In this document: positions 59,101-61,730 of the stretch, in pieces
Numbering within the stretch: the first letter of the stretch is position 1
Layout of the letters: each line of letters starts with the position of its first letter
Assembly: GCA_964504385.1 (NCBI GenBank)
Contig: CAZDEF010000003.1
Span: 1-61,730 of the forward strand
Origin: Limiplasma sp964504385
Lineage (GTDB): Bacteria; Bacillota; Clostridia; Christensenellales; Aristaeellaceae
Length of the DNA: 61,730 nucleotides
Direction: 5' to 3'
Made by a program: the position numbers and the translations under genes
The notes under the pieces: generated by a model
Database searches by the model: none
Told to the model about the DNA's origin: nothing
What the model saw: the letters and a program-made list of their open reading frames with translations, nothing else

Positions 59101-59480
59101 AGCTGCGCGGTATTGCATTGAGCGACGTGGAGATCCTCCATGCGATGGACGAAAACGAAGTGCCTTTCGTCCTGCCTTCCATGCATCTCAAAAGCGGCGA
59201 ACTAAAAAAAACAGCCGCAGCGCTGGACATGCCGCAGATGCAGACGCTGCTGCGCCACGCGCGCGATGTGGCGGCCGATCTGGCCGGACGGATGCTGGAT
59301 GGCGACACGTCCGTTTCCCCTACGCGCGATGGCAGCCGCACCAACTGCGACCTGTGCGACTATCGGGCCATTTGCCGTTTTGAATGCGAAAGCCCGGAAG
59401 CCCCCTTCCGCAGCCTGCCGTCCATGAGCATGGAAGACCTGCGGGAAGCCCTTTTTCAAAGCCCACAGAAAAAACAATGA
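56157..59480 (+). CDS. addB: ATP-dependent exonuclease subunit B (AddB/RexB type)
   Basis: 1107 residues. AddB pairs with AddA to process double-strand breaks. Nuclease motifs: GRIDRIDRYD and RVIDYKSACQS. Fe-S cysteines: one at FAGCPFRHFVTYGL and three at TNCDLCDYRAICRFE, which is the AddB arrangement. The start VRILTARPHRLFPAIV lacks a GxGKT Walker A, as in ATP-site-less RexB relatives. ATG 56157 is 8 nt from AAGGAGG; a GTG at 56151 is too close. addA, normally next, is absent from the window. Confidence 0.9.
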   Translation: MAVRILTARPHRLFPAIVEEMGACLRQGLSAVLLVPEQFTLSAESELMERLHLTGMFALEVLSPSRLYEHILSDAGRDGREPLSDAGRRMALSQALERLEDKLPYYGSIVTRRGFVEKLSALITDFKRGGMTAEALEAYASSLEDGLQKSKLSDLAVIYRQYDQVLKGRFSDSEDQLAYVASKLADSRYLKGKCLYVYGFDTLPQQMMQLLCDAAPLCSRLVIGLICDGQSATDGDLYLPIRQGTGRFAALLREKQGMDCTVVPLPAQPLEHAPEITHLDQMLFALSSATYPQQPKNLFVSSALTPFEEASLMSRQVMKLLEDGMPPERIAILYPESGGYDFAVAAALNDSGLPFYTDTQLPTLSHGLVSFLLCSLRAMADGWRNRDMLGLLKSGYAPLSFEETCELENYARVYGIDRKRWAAPFTRGEKKLCERAEALRIRLMSPLLSARQALIDARDSAASLTAVFQLLMDVNAYERLQQEEERLLHSGFSARANQNSQIWQAVLTLLDQALRLSGQSRIPLRHMAARLECGFSAMSLASLPPAGGMLHAGVLGHLLAEEADVVFLLGMNDGLLSRTTDSLLSPDERARTEQDTGCFMGLTDENRALLAKLDLKRAMTLPRKQLYLSFARTAADGTALRPLSLLSVLGKRLFAPDSLPHLEADPLPLSATQALSQLGLRLRAHEDGLQDLPQRWKERLDKLLRSPATAADAMRLLRSVHHDPQAQPLQKEQARLLYGDRVLSVSRLEQFAGCPFRHFVTYGLRPHLLKEWKIDPIETGTFCHAGLNNFARLAKREAAYPHISEERVQAMADAAIEPLIDELMQGPMGDGDRSLARFEQARSAIRRAASTLTQHLAAGRFTLWRTEASFGYEGGLPPIVLLLADGREIALRGRIDRIDRYDAPDSVYLRVIDYKSACQSLDAAKTWWGLQLQLLLYLDVCVSALPNAQPAGAFYFYVADPLVDSETDVRETVEGKLREVFQLRGIALSDVEILHAMDENEVPFVLPSMHLKSGELKKTAAALDMPQMQTLLRHARDVAADLAGRMLDGDTSVSPTRDGSRTNCDLCDYRAICRFECESPEAPFRSLPSMSMEDLREALFQSPQKKQ

Positions 59481-59487
59481 TAAAAAG

Positions 59488-59516
59488 TTGCTATTCCCGT
59501 TGAATTCATGTATAAT
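59488..59516 (+). promoter_or_regulatory. Promoter of the small P-loop gene
   Basis: TTGCTA (59488-59493) and TATAAT (59511-59516), 17-bp spacer. The leader is about 65 nt. Confidence 0.75.
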
Positions 59517-59588
59517 AGATGTTGTCAGAATGGATCGGTGCATCATCGCAGCACCGGCAGAACAAAATGTATATAGGAGGCGTTACCA

Positions 59589-59999
59589 TTGATTCAGGTA
59601 GTTGCCGGAAAAAAGGGATCGGGTAAGACCAAAAGAATCATCGACATGGCCAATCTTGCGACCAAGGACAGCAAACACGACATCGTTTTCATCGACGATG
59701 ACAACCGTTATATGTTCGATCTGCGCCACGAAGTGCGCTTTATCAACGCCAGTGAGTATGACATTGCCAATGATCAGATGTTCATGGGCATGCTGTGCGG
59801 CATCGTTGCCCAGAACTTCGATCTGGGCCTGATCTGCATCGACGCGTTCAAAAAGCTCATCAAGAACGATCTGAGCACCACCGAATGGTTCTTCCAGCGT
59901 TTGGAGAACATCAGCCAGAAGCGTGATGTCAATTTTGCCATCTCCGTAAGCGCCGATGTGGAAGAGCTGCCGGATTTCATCAAGAAGTACGTAATCTGA
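59589..59999 (+). CDS. Small P-loop NTPase-like protein, unknown function
   Basis: 136 residues. The first lines read IQVVAGKKGSGKTKRIIDMA, a Walker A motif, followed by HDIVFIDDDNRYMFDLRHEV (possible Walker B-like IVFIDDD). Later text includes GLICIDAFKKLIKNDLSTTE and NFAISVSADVEELPDFIKKY. No membrane span. The length is too short for a full AAA+ or ABC domain, so it may act as a regulatory or nucleotide-sensing protein. TTG 59589 has AGGAGG 8 nt upstream. It is a single-gene unit with its own promoter and terminator. Confidence 0.72.
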   Translation: MIQVVAGKKGSGKTKRIIDMANLATKDSKHDIVFIDDDNRYMFDLRHEVRFINASEYDIANDQMFMGMLCGIVAQNFDLGLICIDAFKKLIKNDLSTTEWFFQRLENISQKRDVNFAISVSADVEELPDFIKKYVI

Positions 60000-60017
60000 T
60001 GCCAACAGGCATTCCTT

Positions 60018-60042
60018 GGGCGGCCGATTGGCCGCCCTTTTT
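60018..60042 (+). terminator. Intrinsic terminator after the P-loop gene
   Basis: GGGCGGCC and GGCCGCCC form a perfect 8-bp stem with a GATT loop, followed by TTTTT. Confidence 0.92.
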
Positions 60043-60072
60043 GCGAATGACATACTTAGGAGGGTGATCCCA

Positions 60073-61569
60073 GTGTCTTTCTTCTCCACCCGCGGCGGCG
60101 CATGTGCGACCGCATCACAGGCCATTCTGTGGGGACTGGCCAAGGACGGCGGCCTGTTCGTGCCCAGCATGTTCCCGCAGATCAGCATGGAGCGTCTCAG
60201 CGCTTTGGCCGGAACCAGCTATCAGAACCACGCTTCCCGCATTCTGCGCGACTATCTGGAGGACTATTCGCTGGCCGAGCTGGACGATGCCATTCAGGCG
60301 GCCTACGACCCCGCCGAATGGGACGATCCGACCATCGCGCCGGTACGCACGCTGGATCCCACCGTGCATGTGGTGGAACTGTTTCACGGCCCGACGCTGG
60401 CCTTCAAGGATATTGCCCTCAAGCTGCTGCCCCATCTGGTGCGCATGGCCGCCGAAAAGAGCGATGAGCAGCGCGAAGTAAGCATTCTGGTCGCCACCAG
60501 CGGCGATACCGGCAGGGCGGCGCTGGAAGGCTTCAAAGATGTGCCCGGCACCAGCTGCACCGTGTTTTATCCCCGCGATGGCGTAAGCGATGTGCAAAAG
60601 CTGCAGATGACGACCACCGGCGGCAGCAACACCCATGTGATCGGCGTGGACGGACATTTTGACGACGCGCAGCGCGGTGTGAAAAAGCTGTTTGGCGATG
60701 AAGCCTTCCGCCAGAAGATGAACGAGCTGGGCAAGCTTCCCTCGTCGGCCAACTCCATCAACTTTGGCCGGCTGGCGCCGCAGATCGTGTACTACTTCAC
60801 CACCTACACCCGTCTGGTGAAGCGCGGCAAGCTGCGCATGGGTCAGCACATCAATTTCGTTGTGCCCACCGGCAACTTCGGTGACATTCTGGCCGGTTAC
60901 TACGCCATGCGCATGGGCCTGCCCATCCGCCGTCTCATCTGCGCCAGCAATCAGAACAATGTGCTGACGGATTTCTTCGCCGACGGCACTTACGACGTCA
61001 ACCGCGATTTCTACAGGACCACCTCTCCCAGCATGGACATTCTGATCAGTTCCAATCTGGAACGGCTATTGTACGAGCACACTGGCCGCGACAGCGAGCA
61101 GGTGAAGGAATGGATGCAGGATCTGGCCGACAGCGGCGTGTTCTGTGTGGGCGTGAAAAATGCCAAAGAGCTGCGCAAGGTCTTCTGGGCCGGTTATGCC
61201 GATGATGAAATGACCTCGGCAGAGATTCGCCGCGTGTTCGAAATCGACCAATACCTGATGGATCCGCACACCGCCGTGGCCTCCAGCGTGCTGCAGCAGT
61301 ACCGCCGCGAGACCGGCGACCAGACGGCCGCTGTGATCCTGGCGACCGCCAGCCCCTACAAATTCGCCCCCGCCGTAGCCCGCAGCCTGCTGGGGGACGA
61401 AGCGGTAGAAGGCATGGATTTCTTTGCCTGCGCCGAAAAGCTGGAAGAACTCTCCCATGTGAAAATTCCTCGTCAGGTGCGTGAACTGCGCGATCTGCCT
61501 GTCCGTCATACGGCTGTGTGCAGCCCAGACGGTATGGAAGAAGCCGTACTGAATGAAATGAAAAAATAA
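60073..61569 (+). CDS. thrC: Threonine synthase
   Basis: 498 residues. It converts O-phosphohomoserine to threonine using PLP. Start VSFFSTRGGACATASQAILW is the usual family start; the PLP lysine is in HGPTLAFKDIALKLL; SGDTGRAALEGF and the phosphate cup VPTGNFGDILAGYYA follow. GTG 60073 has AGGAGG 9 nt upstream; an ATG at 60016 lies inside the preceding terminator hairpin and is rejected. No T-box or other amino-acid riboswitch is visible in the short leader. hom and thrB are not in the window. Confidence 0.95.
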   Translation: MSFFSTRGGACATASQAILWGLAKDGGLFVPSMFPQISMERLSALAGTSYQNHASRILRDYLEDYSLAELDDAIQAAYDPAEWDDPTIAPVRTLDPTVHVVELFHGPTLAFKDIALKLLPHLVRMAAEKSDEQREVSILVATSGDTGRAALEGFKDVPGTSCTVFYPRDGVSDVQKLQMTTTGGSNTHVIGVDGHFDDAQRGVKKLFGDEAFRQKMNELGKLPSSANSINFGRLAPQIVYYFTTYTRLVKRGKLRMGQHINFVVPTGNFGDILAGYYAMRMGLPIRRLICASNQNNVLTDFFADGTYDVNRDFYRTTSPSMDILISSNLERLLYEHTGRDSEQVKEWMQDLADSGVFCVGVKNAKELRKVFWAGYADDEMTSAEIRRVFEIDQYLMDPHTAVASSVLQQYRRETGDQTAAVILATASPYKFAPAVARSLLGDEAVEGMDFFACAEKLEELSHVKIPRQVRELRDLPVRHTAVCSPDGMEEAVLNEMKK

Positions 61570-61695
61570 ATTTTGTTTTTTGCGTTTCACTTCGTACAAA
61601 TGCGTTTATCTCATATACGCAAGCTGCAAAACAGCTTCTAAAAATGAAGAAGAAGAGAATCAACGATCCAAGCGATTTGAAGGAGGATATCATCA

Positions 61696-61730
61696 ATGAA
61701 GTGGGTATGCAAGGTATGCGGTTATGTGCA
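61696..61730 (+). CDS. Rubredoxin-type protein, first 11 residues (runs off the right edge)
   Basis: MKWVCKVCGYV, with C-x-x-C as in rubredoxin or a rubredoxin-like N-terminus of a rubrerythrin. It would bind one iron and serve in electron transfer or peroxide defence. AGGAGG at 61681-61686 with a 9-nt spacer supports the start. The gap 61570-61695 is AT-rich with no clear terminator or promoter I can defend. The remainder of the protein is outside the window, so the exact family is not certain. Confidence 0.7.
   Translation, partial: MKWVCKVCGYV

Noticed and set aside
60000..60072. Riboswitch or T-box before thrC
   Set aside because: The gap contains only the terminator of the previous gene and the ribosome site; no specifier stem or antiterminator is seen.
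60016..60072. Upstream ATG start for thrC at 60016
   Set aside because: It would translate through the GGGCGGCC/GGCCGCCC terminator; the GTG at 60073 has a perfect ribosome site and matches the family start.

Overview
The window is GC-rich DNA from a spore-forming, low-redox Firmicute, most likely a gut-type member of the Clostridia. The basis is spoIIE, a spoVK-type AAA+ gene, a Spo0A-like gene, DUF3793, a TSCPD (TIGR03905) protein, AddB with its Fe-S cysteines, a rubredoxin-type start at the right edge, and GGAGG ribosome sites with frequent GTG/TTG starts. The species cannot be named from sequence alone.

Layout. (1) 1-2.1 kb: the 5' part of hisS, a decayed secreted-protein gene with an in-frame TAG, and a DUF3793 gene behind a strong promoter with two GTTAG/CTAAC palindromes (probable metal regulation). 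(2) 2.2-11.1 kb, minus strand: a sugar uptake and sensing block. A lipoprotein sugar-binding protein, a YesM-type histidine kinase and a YesN/AraC-type response regulator are followed by a YtfQ-YtfR-YtfT-YjfF-like ABC importer (galactofuranose/galactose type). (3) 11.3-27.5 kb, plus strand: a surface polysaccharide operon from a clear sigma-A-type promoter. It encodes four glycosyltransferases, a Wzm/Wzt exporter, UDP-GlcNAc 2-epimerase, a polysaccharide pyruvyl transferase, a PP-loop protein, three tandem DUF2156 paralogues and rfbC-rfbB-rfbD (dTDP-rhamnose). This suggests a pyruvylated, ManNAc- and rhamnose-containing wall polymer. (4) 27.5-36.1 kb: sporulation and housekeeping genes (spoIIE, an FMN-binding protein, a Spo0A-like protein with a degenerate receiver, DUF378, an unknown Cys-rich protein, TSCPD, a DEAD-box helicase, an F420-ligase-like protein, pepT). 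(5) 36.2-40.6 kb, minus strand: a SpoVK-like AAA+ ATPase behind two membrane/secreted proteins. (6) 41.0-51.3 kb: an L-arabinose module (GH51 arabinofuranosidase, an ABC importer without its ATPase, a LacI-type regulator, araD-araA-araB), with matching LacI-type palindromes at three promoters. The module is bracketed by two inverted copies of a ~185-bp repeat. (7) 51.7-56.0 kb, minus strand: mnmE, a GH36 alpha-galactosidase and a PHP-domain protein. (8) 56.1 kb to the end: addB, a small P-loop protein, thrC and the start of a rubredoxin-type gene.

The two sugar blocks and the GH36/GH51 enzymes point to growth on plant arabinans, arabinogalactans and galactosides. The most interesting unexplained features are the PP-loop/triple-DUF2156 module inside the polysaccharide operon, the Spo0A-like protein lacking its phospho-acceptor aspartate, the inverted repeats around the arabinose module, and a palindrome that contains the arabinofuranosidase promoter. 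All calls are hand readings of the sequence; no database search was run.
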